DNA of 9,633 nt from CAZTLI01 sp964614375 (GTDB lineage Bacteria > Chloroflexota > Anaerolineae > Aggregatilineales > Phototrophicaceae). The notes beneath the pieces are model-generated. The model made no database searches. It was given only the letters and a program-made list of their open reading frames with translations, and was not told the DNA's origin. Position numbers and translations under genes: made by a program. This document shows positions 1 through 5,995 of the stretch, one piece after another. How positions within the stretch are numbered: the first letter of the stretch is position 1; each line of letters starts with the position of its first letter. The DNA is taken from the NCBI GenBank assembly GCA_964614375.1, contig CAZTLI010000187.1, positions 1-9,633 of the forward strand. Direction: 5' to 3'.

Positions 1-1277
1 TCACTGAATGGGGCGACCTCTTTTTCGAGGAATTGCGGCGGTGGATTGCGCCACGCATACAGTCTATCCCAACCGCCGAGTTCGATTGTGCCCAGCTGCG
101 GATGCTCAAATGGATACCAGTCGATATAACCGTGTCCATCCAGTACATCGTCATTCCATTTCAGCATCGTCAAATCGTCTTCGACAGGATGCTCACGATA
201 CCATTCAATGTATTTATAATCCTTAATTCCAGCCTGACGTTGTGGACTCCAGATTTCGACTGTCCATGAGAACGCGCCGATATGCTCGTAGAGCCAATCG
301 TCAAATCCCCCATAAATGACCTGTTTGGGGTGATATTTAAAGTCATGAAACACGGAAACATTGGGGTAACCTGTCATCTCTGTGCCGTGCGCGCCGATTT
401 TCTGGAATGTCCAGAGGTCTTCGGCGGGGAATTCATCATCACCCTGATAGCTATAGGGACGCAGCAGCACACCGCTAAAGGTATGGAACGAAATGCCGCC
501 GATGATGTTGGGGTGTTTGGCGATAAAATCGACCAGCGCGCGGACTTCCGGCTCGGATGCGGGATAGGGGCCAGCGCCGCGTTGTTCATGTTCTTGCCGC
601 CAATGGTCGGGGAAATTGCGATTGAGGTCGAGCGCCTCTTTGCGACTTTGTAATTCAATCGTCACACCATCGTAATTGTCGATGCGACCTTCGGGCAGCA
701 CGCGATAGTATTCACCGCCGACTTCTGTTGGGTCGCGTCGGACGAGGAGACGCGGTTCGTCAGGATATTTTTTCCACGCGCCGTTGGGGTCGGGCACGCG
801 CATCAACAACATGCGACCATCGCCGTCGATGTCCTCTTCGACCAGCCCCGGCAGCGGGTCTTCATCGTAGGGATAGGGGCGGGTGCTCGAACGGATGATT
901 TTGGGCACATCCGCCAATGCCCATTCCGCGCCATCGGGATTGACACGCGGCACAAGATAGAACGCGCGTGTATCCAGTGCGCGCGTGATGTCATCCACTT
1001 TGCCATAATTTTGGGTAAGGTTGTGAATCACATATAGTACAGCCGTTCCCGGCGATAGTTCAGAGGCGTGGATATTGGCATCTGCCCAGAGTGCGGGTTT
1101 TTCGTTGGCCGGGCCAGTCTCGGTATTGGTCACTGTAACCAACCAGATGTCACGGCCTTCATAGCTTTTGCCGATACTTTCGACGTGAACTAGTTCAGGG
1201 AATTCGCTGGCAAAGGCTTTTAAAATCGTGGTTAAGTCGTCATAACGGTAATAACGGTCAAATTGAATATCGGGCAT
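1..1277 (-). CDS. M14 family zinc carboxypeptidase (partial, C-terminus off the left edge)
   Basis: This is a zinc metallopeptidase of family M14 (carboxypeptidase A/T-like), which removes C-terminal residues from peptides. About 425 codons are present and the frame is open to the edge, so the C-terminus is missing. The zinc site is visible as HASE (H70, E73) after the segment PALWADAN and a distal His in GGISFHTFSG (H265). The catalytic Glu is in WTVEIWSP (E341). PRVNPDG and LNRNFP are the usual substrate-binding segments. After the catalytic Glu comes a tail with HPQLGTIELGGWD and RNPP, as in longer bacterial M14 enzymes. The start is the ATG at 1277, with AGGAG (1285-1289) 7 nt upstream. 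I see no signal peptide, so the enzyme appears cytosolic. The exact specificity cannot be read. It is separated from the upstream lipoprotein gene by a terminator and probably has its own promoter. Confidence 0.93.
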   Translation of the reverse strand, partial: MPDIQFDRYYRYDDLTTILKAFASEFPELVHVESIGKSYEGRDIWLVTVTNTETGPANEKPALWADANIHASELSPGTAVLYVIHNLTQNYGKVDDITRALDTRAFYLVPRVNPDGAEWALADVPKIIRSSTRPYPYDEDPLPGLVEEDIDGDGRMLLMRVPDPNGAWKKYPDEPRLLVRRDPTEVGGEYYRVLPEGRIDNYDGVTIELQSRKEALDLNRNFPDHWRQEHEQRGAGPYPASEPEVRALVDFIAKHPNIIGGISFHTFSGVLLRPYSYQGDDEFPAEDLWTFQKIGAHGTEMTGYPNVSVFHDFKYHPKQVIYGGFDDWLYEHIGAFSWTVEIWSPQRQAGIKDYKYIEWYREHPVEDDLTMLKWNDDVLDGHGYIDWYPFEHPQLGTIELGGWDRLYAWRNPPPQFLEKEVAPFS

Positions 1278-1311
1278 AGTCACACTCCTGTGGCGGGCAA
1301 TAATTTGGGCG

Positions 1312-1317
1312 AGTATA
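1312..1317 (-). promoter_or_regulatory. Putative -10 box for the M14 carboxypeptidase gene
   Basis: The minus strand reads GCTATACTCG, whose core TATACT matches TATAAT at 5 of 6 positions, 35 nt upstream of the ATG. No good -35 hexamer is seen at the right distance. The same ten bases occur upstream of pspA (6725-6734), which supports the call. Confidence 0.45.
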
Positions 1318-1368
1318 GCGTATGGAAAAGCTGCCCGATAGTTCCACAGTGAAGACTAACGCCCAATC

Positions 1369-1407
1369 AAAATACGGAGACTGCTCGACAATTTGAGTGT
1401 CTCCGTA
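1369..1407 (-). terminator. Rho-independent terminator after the SH3b lipoprotein gene
   Basis: A perfect 9-bp stem is formed by TACGGAGAC (1373-1381) and GTCTCCGTA (1399-1407), with a 17-nt loop. On the minus strand it is followed by TTTTGATT. It lies about 25 nt past the stop codon of the lipoprotein gene and upstream of the carboxypeptidase promoter, so it separates the two units. The rather long loop is the only weak point. Confidence 0.7.
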
Positions 1408-1431
1408 CTGTTTTACTGTTTTGCAATTGGA

Positions 1432-2970
1432 TTATCCCGCAGGTAGTGGGAAGGCGTTGCCATCGTATACGGGAACGGGGGTAGGTGGTCCCGGTGTGGG
1501 CTGCGGCGGCACATCGAAATGAATTGGCAGCAAATCAACGCCCGCGCTGGTATCCAGTGTAATCAATGCCATCCAGCCAATCATGCCGTTGACCTCGACT
1601 TTGACCCAGGGGCTGTATGGGCTGCGCGCCACCAGATTCACCTGGGCATCATAGGGAATGACGGCAATCACTTCAAAAGCAATATCGGGTGCTTCACGCA
1701 GATTCGCGCCCTGCGGTTTGTTTACACGCGCCGTCAATCCTAAATCGCCCAGACGGTCTGGTGGGAGAGGGGTTTGGCTGTAAACCTGTTCGATTGGCCC
1801 CAGAAATTGCCGCAGCACTTCGCCAGCGATCCAACCCGTTTCGCCATTGTCGGTTTGAACGTGCAGCCATTCGCCGCTCGGACTAATGCCCAAAATGCTC
1901 AACGTTTCGCCTGCTTCGACCTGACGCAGTATCTGACCGCTTAATGAGGGTTCGGCGCGCATGTTGACTGTTCCCTCTGTCAGGGCAATGCCGGGCTGTA
2001 CCAACCGCACAGGACGATCCAACAGCGATACAGGGAGATATTGAATGCGGTCAAAGTCTAATGGTAATGGCTCGCTGGATGCGCCCGATGGACGGGTGAG
2101 GTCGCCGGGGGGATACGCCACGTTGACTTGCTGACCCGCATAGAAAATTTGTGGTTCGCCGAGTGTGATGACTCGCGCCCGACCAAACAACGCCATGAAA
2201 CGTGTGAAGCCGACAGCGCCTTCTTGCCCGGTCTGAATCACCAGTGTGCCGTCTAAATCGACAGAGACGCCATTGATAATCATGGTCGATGTGCCGCCAA
2301 GCGGACTTTGCACCACGAAACTGCTGGTCGGCGCATACGCACACATTGACGGTGTGCCAGCCACACCTGTCTGGACGATAAATGACTGCCAGGGTGCGCT
2401 GTCGTCTGTCGAAACGTCTTGCAGTGCGACATCACCAATCATCACGCCGCTAAAGGTGGCAAATGCTGCCGAACGCACCCATGCGATACCCGCTGAATTG
2501 CCCGCTGTCATGATGGGCGCAGTTTGGATGGAGTCTATCAACGGTGTTTCGACCAATGCGCCTGTAGCAGCCAGCGTGTTGCTTACGGGTCCAGGTGGGG
2601 CGATGCGCGGTGCGAGACCGCCGTTGCACACATAGCCGTTGGGACGACCCAGACACACATCCCCCGCAGACTGCCATATCGCTTGCAGCATGGTGCTGCA
2701 TGTTGCCGCATTGAAACCATCGGCAGGACGGGTTGGTGACGCGGTTGGGATAGGAGAGGGCGTCGCTGATGGCGCGACAGCCCCTATGGTGGGGATGAGG
2801 GTGGGCGTCGGGACGAACACGGTTGGTTGTACAGGTTGTTCATCCAATAACACGACGGCAGCCGGTGCAGAAGGTTGCGGCCCACAGGCGCTTATCAGCA
2901 CGCCAAATACCAATATGCGTATCCAGTTGAGATGGGTTTGATAGAATGTAGTCTTTAAAGGTTTTGGCAT
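1432..2970 (-). CDS. Secreted lipoprotein with two bacterial SH3 (SH3b) domains
   Basis: The 512-residue protein starts with a basic, then hydrophobic segment ending in LISACG, a lipobox with C29 as the likely lipidated residue. A Pro/Thr/Ser-rich linker follows (about 31-84). Next is a domain of about 240 residues that I do not recognise (85-327), carrying four cysteines (C91, C106, C115, C210) and a beta-rich part with repeated short strands. Two SH3b-like domains follow, about 330-387 (TEGTVNMRAEPS to GETGWIAGEVL) and 412-472 (ARVNKPQGANLREAP to NGMIGWMALI), then a Pro-rich tail. SH3b domains usually bind cell-wall or other extracellular ligands, so an envelope role is likely but the ligand is unknown. 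The ATG lacks a clear Shine-Dalgarno sequence. No other in-frame start keeps the signal peptide, so I keep it. Confidence 0.88.
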   Translation of the reverse strand: MPKPLKTTFYQTHLNWIRILVFGVLISACGPQPSAPAAVVLLDEQPVQPTVFVPTPTLIPTIGAVAPSATPSPIPTASPTRPADGFNAATCSTMLQAIWQSAGDVCLGRPNGYVCNGGLAPRIAPPGPVSNTLAATGALVETPLIDSIQTAPIMTAGNSAGIAWVRSAAFATFSGVMIGDVALQDVSTDDSAPWQSFIVQTGVAGTPSMCAYAPTSSFVVQSPLGGTSTMIINGVSVDLDGTLVIQTGQEGAVGFTRFMALFGRARVITLGEPQIFYAGQQVNVAYPPGDLTRPSGASSEPLPLDFDRIQYLPVSLLDRPVRLVQPGIALTEGTVNMRAEPSLSGQILRQVEAGETLSILGISPSGEWLHVQTDNGETGWIAGEVLRQFLGPIEQVYSQTPLPPDRLGDLGLTARVNKPQGANLREAPDIAFEVIAVIPYDAQVNLVARSPYSPWVKVEVNGMIGWMALITLDTSAGVDLLPIHFDVPPQPTPGPPTPVPVYDGNAFPLPAG

Positions 2971-3000
2971 AGCTATTATGGTTTTTGTGGACTAGTCAAC

Positions 3001-3009
3001 ATTGTACCA
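3001..3009 (-). promoter_or_regulatory. Putative extended -10 promoter of the lipoprotein gene
   Basis: The minus strand reads TGGTACAAT, an extended -10 (TG, one base, TACAAT, 5 of 6) lying 31 nt upstream of the ATG at 2970. There is no recognisable -35. This divergent intergenic region also holds the promoter of the plus-strand gene at 3109. Confidence 0.4.
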
Positions 3010-3029
3010 GACTTGCCACATTCGGGATA

Positions 3030-3058
3030 TTGTATGTGCAACCGTCGTCAGTTATGAT
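3030..3058 (+). promoter_or_regulatory. Putative sigma70-type promoter of the galactokinase-like gene
   Basis: TTGTAT (3030-3035), a 17-bp spacer and TATGAT (3053-3058) give a standard layout. The start of transcription would be near 3065, about 45 nt before the GTG start codon. Confidence 0.5.
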
Positions 3059-3108
3059 TCTATGGGTAAAGCGGCTCTAATTTAGCACATTTTTGTAAGG
3101 AAACGACG

Positions 3109-3573
3109 GTGAATTTATCGGTCAACCCACCACTGCGGCTGCTCGTGATGTTTGAGGAACAATTTCCGGGGCAAACGCCAGATTGGATTGTGCAAGCGCC
3201 GGGGCGTGAAATGTGGGTGGTGGCTGTCTCGCTGCCGGGTGATAAATATAGCATCAACGCCGCCGACCTCGACTCACAGGTGACGTTTAACTGGCGTGGG
3301 GCGAAACAGCGGCGGACGCTGCTCAATCGTCCATTACCCAAATGGGCGCGTTATCCGGCGGGTGTGGTTTATACACTCAATCAGATGGATATTGCAACGC
3401 CCGGTATTGAAGCGATTGTCGCGGGTGAAGAACCCTCTGGCCCACGTTATGATTATGCGCTAGCGATGGCGTTTGCCGCCTTATGGTATGAAATCGGCGG
3501 ACACGATTATGATACGGACACCCTAATTGAAGTCGTTGATCGCGTCCACCGTGATTATTTGGAGAGCAGCTAG
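3109..3573 (+). CDS. Degenerate galactokinase N-terminal-like protein (GHMP-related), probably not a kinase
   Basis: The protein has 154 residues. Its segments line up in order with the N-terminal half of galactokinase as I remember E. coli GalK: WIVQAPGR (26-33) with TIQAPGR, INAADLDSQ (49-57) with VMAADYENQ, KWARYPAGVVYTL (78-90) with QWANYVRGVVKHL, and PGIEAIVAGEEPSG (98-111) with GGVDMVISGNVPQG. The sugar-binding GEHTDY segment is missing: about 22 residues are absent right after APGR. The Gly/Ser-rich ATP loop (GLSSSAS) is replaced by PRYDYALA, and the C-terminal half of the enzyme is absent. So kinase activity is unlikely. The frame is intact. The GTG start has AAGGA (3097-3101) 7 nt upstream, and a promoter is visible. 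It looks expressed rather than a decaying pseudogene. Its role is unknown; it ends directly against the bcp stop codon. Confidence 0.75.
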   Translation: MNLSVNPPLRLLVMFEEQFPGQTPDWIVQAPGREMWVVAVSLPGDKYSINAADLDSQVTFNWRGAKQRRTLLNRPLPKWARYPAGVVYTLNQMDIATPGIEAIVAGEEPSGPRYDYALAMAFAALWYEIGGHDYDTDTLIEVVDRVHRDYLESS

Positions 3574-4035
3574 CTATAAGCCTTCTACCGCTGCAACCCC
3601 TTTCTCGATGCTGTCCTGGGGCGATATTTTCAACTGCTCATCCACGACTATGCCCGCTTCATCAATGACCCAGTGAGAGCGAATCACGCCCATGAACTTC
3701 TTGCCATACATCGAGCGTTCACCCCATGCGCCCCACGCCTCTAATACGGTATGTTCAGGGTCGGAGAGCAGGTCATAGGGCAATTTTTCTTCGGCTTTCC
3801 ACTTTTTGAGGTCTTTGGGCAAGTCCGGGCTAATGCCAAACACGATGGCATTCGCGGCCTCTATTTTGGGGAAATGGTCTCGAAACCCGCACGCCTGTAC
3901 GGTGCATCCCGGTGTTGCCGCTTTCGGATAGGCGAATAGAATCACCCGTTTGCCCCGATAATCACTGAGTTTCACAGGTTTGTCATCCTGATTAAGCAGT
4001 TCAAAATCGGGGGCTTGCTGGCCTTTTGCAGGCAT
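3574..4035 (-). CDS. bcp: Thioredoxin-dependent peroxiredoxin, Bcp/PrxQ type
   Basis: This is a cytosolic thiol peroxidase that reduces hydrogen peroxide and organic hydroperoxides and is recycled by thioredoxin. The 153-residue length is usual for the family. The active site is YPKAATPGCTVQACGFRD. C44 is the peroxidatic cysteine within the T-P-G-C-T motif. C49, five residues later, is the resolving cysteine, which is the PrxQ/Bcp arrangement. The family segment MYGKKFMGVIRSHWVID carries the conserved Arg. The ATG at 4035 has AAGGAG (4042-4047) 6 nt upstream. The gene is divergent from msrB, and the two fit one oxidative-stress function. Its promoter is unclear: TTGATT (4126-4131), 17 bp and CATAAA (4103-4108) on the minus strand is one weak candidate. 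The stop codon abuts that of the convergent gene with no space for a terminator. Confidence 0.95.
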   Translation of the reverse strand: MPAKGQQAPDFELLNQDDKPVKLSDYRGKRVILFAYPKAATPGCTVQACGFRDHFPKIEAANAIVFGISPDLPKDLKKWKAEEKLPYDLLSDPEHTVLEAWGAWGERSMYGKKFMGVIRSHWVIDEAGIVVDEQLKISPQDSIEKGVAAVEGL

Positions 4036-4139
4036 GATACGCTCCTTCGATTGTGATAGATAGTGGACTCAATACAGGGGGCTGTTAGGCCGCCGTAATG
4101 AGTTTATGCTGTTTTATGGATGCTGAATCAACACGGTTC

Positions 4140-4148
4140 TGCTAGAAT
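4140..4148 (+). promoter_or_regulatory. Putative extended -10 promoter of msrB
   Basis: TGCTAGAAT is an extended -10 (TG, one base, TAGAAT, 5 of 6), with its last base 39 nt upstream of the ATG at 4187. No -35 with correct spacing is evident. The surrounding GCTAGAATCG resembles the GCTATACTCG found before the carboxypeptidase and pspA genes. Confidence 0.5.
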
Positions 4149-4186
4149 CGGTCCGAAATGGTAACTAGATATGGAGTGTCCGACAA

Positions 4187-4597
4187 ATGGGCGAAAAAAT
4201 CAAGAAGACAGATGTGGAATGGCGCGAACAATTGACCCCCGAACAATTTGCCGTGACCCGTCAGGCGGGAACAGAACGCCCCTTCAGCGGCGATTATGTC
4301 TATCACAAGGGCGACGGTGTTTATTGCTGTGTGGCGTGTGGACAGGCGTTGTTTTCGTCCGATACCAAGTTTGACTCTGGCAGTGGCTGGCCCAGCTTCT
4401 GGGATGTGGTCGAACGGGGCAATGTCGAATTGCATCAGGACACCCAGTATGGCATGGTGCGTACCGAAGTTGTGTGCAGCCGCTGCGATAGTCATCTGGG
4501 GCATGTGTTTGAAGATGGCCCGCGCGATAAGACCGGATTGCGCTATTGCATCAATTCACTGGCGCTGGATTTTCAGGAAGATGATGCGTCAGAATAG
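4187..4597 (+). CDS. msrB: Peptide methionine-(R)-S-oxide reductase MsrB
   Basis: MsrB reduces the R-form of methionine sulfoxide in oxidised proteins. The 136-residue sequence has the full domain. The structural zinc site is CVAC (C48, C51) and CSRC (C97, C100). SGSGWPSFWDV (64-74) and HLGHVFEDGP (103-112) are substrate-pocket segments. The catalytic cysteine is C121 in RYCINSLAL. The usual resolving cysteine of the G-C-G-W-P-S motif is replaced by S66, as in a sizeable fraction of the family, so a different cysteine or direct reductant must recycle the enzyme. An extra C47 lies next to the zinc ligand C48. The ATG at 4187 has GGAG (4173-4176) 10 nt upstream. There is no fused MsrA domain and no signal peptide. 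The gene is divergent from bcp, and a terminator follows. Confidence 0.96.
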   Translation: MGEKIKKTDVEWREQLTPEQFAVTRQAGTERPFSGDYVYHKGDGVYCCVACGQALFSSDTKFDSGSGWPSFWDVVERGNVELHQDTQYGMVRTEVVCSRCDSHLGHVFEDGPRDKTGLRYCINSLALDFQEDDASE

Positions 4598-4604
4598 GCC
4601 AATG

Positions 4605-4637
4605 AACGGGGTGAGGATAACGCATCCCGTTTTGTTT
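4605..4637 (+). terminator. Rho-independent terminator after msrB
   Basis: AACGGGGTG (4605-4613) pairs with CATCCCGTT (4623-4631) over 9 bp with one G-T wobble and a 9-nt loop. It runs into the T-rich tract TTTTGTTT (4630-4637). It begins 7 nt after the msrB stop and separates msrB from the DUF1232 gene. Confidence 0.8.
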
Positions 4638-4702
4638 AGAACCCGAAAGGCGTCTTGCGCGTATTTAGAAGAGATGAAGCGCATGATTTTGCGGAGGGCG
4701 AT

Positions 4703-5035
4703 ATGTCGGCACTGCACGCTGTTCTGGATCAATTTCGTTTGGCGTGGCGTTTATTGGGTGACTCGCGCGTGCCGCTGTGGATGAAGGCCGTGCCGATTGT
4801 TATTCCACTCGCATATTTGATGATGCCGATTGATATTATCCCGGATTTTTTCGTCGGCGCAGGTCAGTTAGATGATCTGGTTGTCATATTGATCGCGCTG
4901 CGCTTATTTATTGGCCTTGTGCCGGACGCGATAGTGAATGTCCATCTCTCCGAGAAACAAAAACGGCGGCGTGATGCCCCCGTTGTCGAAGTCGTCGATT
5001 ATCAGGTTTCGTATCCCGATGAATCGACTGAGTGA
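4703..5035 (+). CDS. DUF1232 (YkvA-like) small membrane protein
   Basis: This 110-residue protein has the DUF1232 core: DSRVPLWMKAVPIVIPLAYL, then PIDIIPDF (42-49) and GQLDDLVV (54-61). Two hydrophobic stretches (about 27-41 and 57-75) suggest a small inner-membrane protein with a charged C-terminal tail (KQKRRR near 85-90). The molecular function of the family is not known to me. The frame opens further upstream, at a TTG (4655). The ATG at 4703 is the better start because GGAGGG (4693-4698) lies 4 nt before it and homologous proteins begin close to this point. It follows msrB after a terminator, so it is probably transcribed separately, though I see no convincing promoter between 4638 and 4702. 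It converges on the next gene with a 20-bp gap. Confidence 0.88.
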   Translation: MSALHAVLDQFRLAWRLLGDSRVPLWMKAVPIVIPLAYLMMPIDIIPDFFVGAGQLDDLVVILIALRLFIGLVPDAIVNVHLSEKQKRRRDAPVVEVVDYQVSYPDESTE

Positions 5036-5055
5036 CGATTGATTGTCGTTATCGG

Positions 5056-5865
5056 CTACGTCAAGCGCAGATGCTGTGCCTGTACTTCGTTCATTGCATC
5101 GAGTGTATCCTGCAACGTAGACACTTCATCCTGAATTTCCAACCGGAGACGCTGCGCCCGTCCGCTATCGACCTCTTTTGTCCCCATAAGCGACATCTGG
5201 GCATAAATCGTGCCGAGTGAAGCCAGGGTGCTCTCAAGTTGAATCTCTGCTCGTTTGACGCTGTTGGCTGTCGCTTCAAGGTTGGTGCGTTGTTGTTCAA
5301 GTTGTTGAAGCTGGCGTTCGAGCGCATCACGCACTGCGGCATCTTTTTCCTGACTTAGGCGTGATTTGACCTTTTCGATTTGCTGGGGCACGGTGCGGCG
5401 ATCGCGTTCAACCAGTTCGTTCGATTGAAACGCATCGATGTGCTCGGCCAACGAATACATATGCCCGATCCACTCGTTGACATCTTGCACCGTCTGGCGC
5501 AGGCTGGTACGCAGCGCGCCGCTGTGCCGCTGCACCAGTTTGAGCATATTGCGCCGATATTCCAGGGCATCACGCAGACGCTGTTTGGAGGTGCGATTGT
5601 GAATGCTGTTCAGATCATATTGGCTTTCAAATTCGCGCGCGAGTGCTTCTTCTGTGGCTTGAGGGTCGGATAGGGTGGAAGCGACCAACGCCGCTTCCGT
5701 AATCAACCCTCCCACAATCCAGAACCAGGGCTGCCAGAAGTCAAAGGGCTGTGGGAAAAAGAGGAATAATATCGTCGTGACGATGATAGTCACCAGCGTT
5801 TCCCAGCGTAACACCGCGTGTTGTAATAATGCCCCAAGTGCGCGTTGACGTACTTTCTCGGTCAT
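5056..5865 (-). CDS. Two-TM coiled-coil membrane protein adjacent to pspA (uncharacterised)
   Basis: I do not recognise a named family for this 269-residue protein. It has two hydrophobic segments near the N-terminus (about 22-39, LVTIIVTTILFLFF, and 44-64, WQPWFWIVGGLITEAALVA). A helical region follows (about 70-150). Two Gln/Glu/Leu-rich coiled-coil-like stretches come next (about 160-215 and 238-263), separated by SLGTIYAQMSLMGTKEVDSG. Most of the protein would be on one side of the membrane, probably in the cytosol. The ATG at 5865 has GGAG 9 nt upstream. A longer frame reaches a TTG at 5925 with no ribosome-binding site and would cover the promoter. It is the next gene after pspA on the same strand, and coiled-coil partners of PspA are common, so a role with PspA at the membrane is inferred, not shown. 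Confidence 0.8.
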   Translation of the reverse strand: MTEKVRQRALGALLQHAVLRWETLVTIIVTTILFLFFPQPFDFWQPWFWIVGGLITEAALVASTLSDPQATEEALAREFESQYDLNSIHNRTSKQRLRDALEYRRNMLKLVQRHSGALRTSLRQTVQDVNEWIGHMYSLAEHIDAFQSNELVERDRRTVPQQIEKVKSRLSQEKDAAVRDALERQLQQLEQQRTNLEATANSVKRAEIQLESTLASLGTIYAQMSLMGTKEVDSGRAQRLRLEIQDEVSTLQDTLDAMNEVQAQHLRLT

Positions 5866-5893
5866 GTGATACTGCTCCACTCGTCCCTTACTA

Positions 5894-5899
5894 CTTATA
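5894..5899 (-). promoter_or_regulatory. Putative -10 box for the coiled-coil membrane protein gene
   Basis: The minus strand reads TATAAG (5 of 6 to TATAAT), 29 nt upstream of the ATG at 5865. A TTGCGA that could serve as -35 lies at 5920-5925, giving an unusually long 20-bp spacer occupied by a palindrome. Confidence 0.45.
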
Positions 5900-5902
5900 C
5901 GC

Positions 5903-5920
5903 ACGGATGATGTCATCCGT
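5903..5920. promoter_or_regulatory. Perfect 8-2-8 palindrome, possible operator
   Basis: ACGGATGA-TG-TCATCCGT is a perfect inverted repeat that starts 3 bp upstream of the proposed -10 box. It is not followed by a T tract, so it looks more like a protein-binding site than a terminator. The binding protein is unknown and no regulator gene lies beside it. Confidence 0.45.
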
Positions 5921-5932
5921 CGCAATGGGATG

Positions 5933-5960
5933 AAAACAGGGGCAAGGTCATCCCCGCCCC
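5933..5960 (-). terminator. Probable terminator after pspA
   Basis: On the minus strand GGGGCGGGG (5960-5952) pairs with CCTTGCCCC (5947-5939) over 9 bp including two G-T wobbles, with the 4-nt loop ATGA, followed by TGTTTTC. It lies about 35 nt past the pspA stop. The short T run suggests that readthrough into the next gene is possible. Confidence 0.6.
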
Positions 5961-5995
5961 GTCCTTATCATCCATCTGCGTCAAATGTCTGGCGT

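Noticed and set aside
282..653. Plus-strand open frame of 123 codons
   Set aside because: It is antisense to the carboxypeptidase segment that carries zinc ligand H265. The product looks random and there is no start signal.
2246..2635. Plus-strand open frame of 129 codons
   Set aside because: It is antisense to the lipoprotein gene and has no ribosome-binding site or recognisable domain.
4142..4504. Minus-strand open frame of 120 codons
   Set aside because: It is antisense to msrB, whose zinc and catalytic residues are unmistakable.
5866..5925. N-terminal extension of the coiled-coil membrane protein to the TTG at 5925
   Set aside because: There is no ribosome-binding site before the TTG or the ATG at 5916. 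The ATG at 5865 has GGAG at good spacing, and the extension would cover the proposed -10 box and palindrome.
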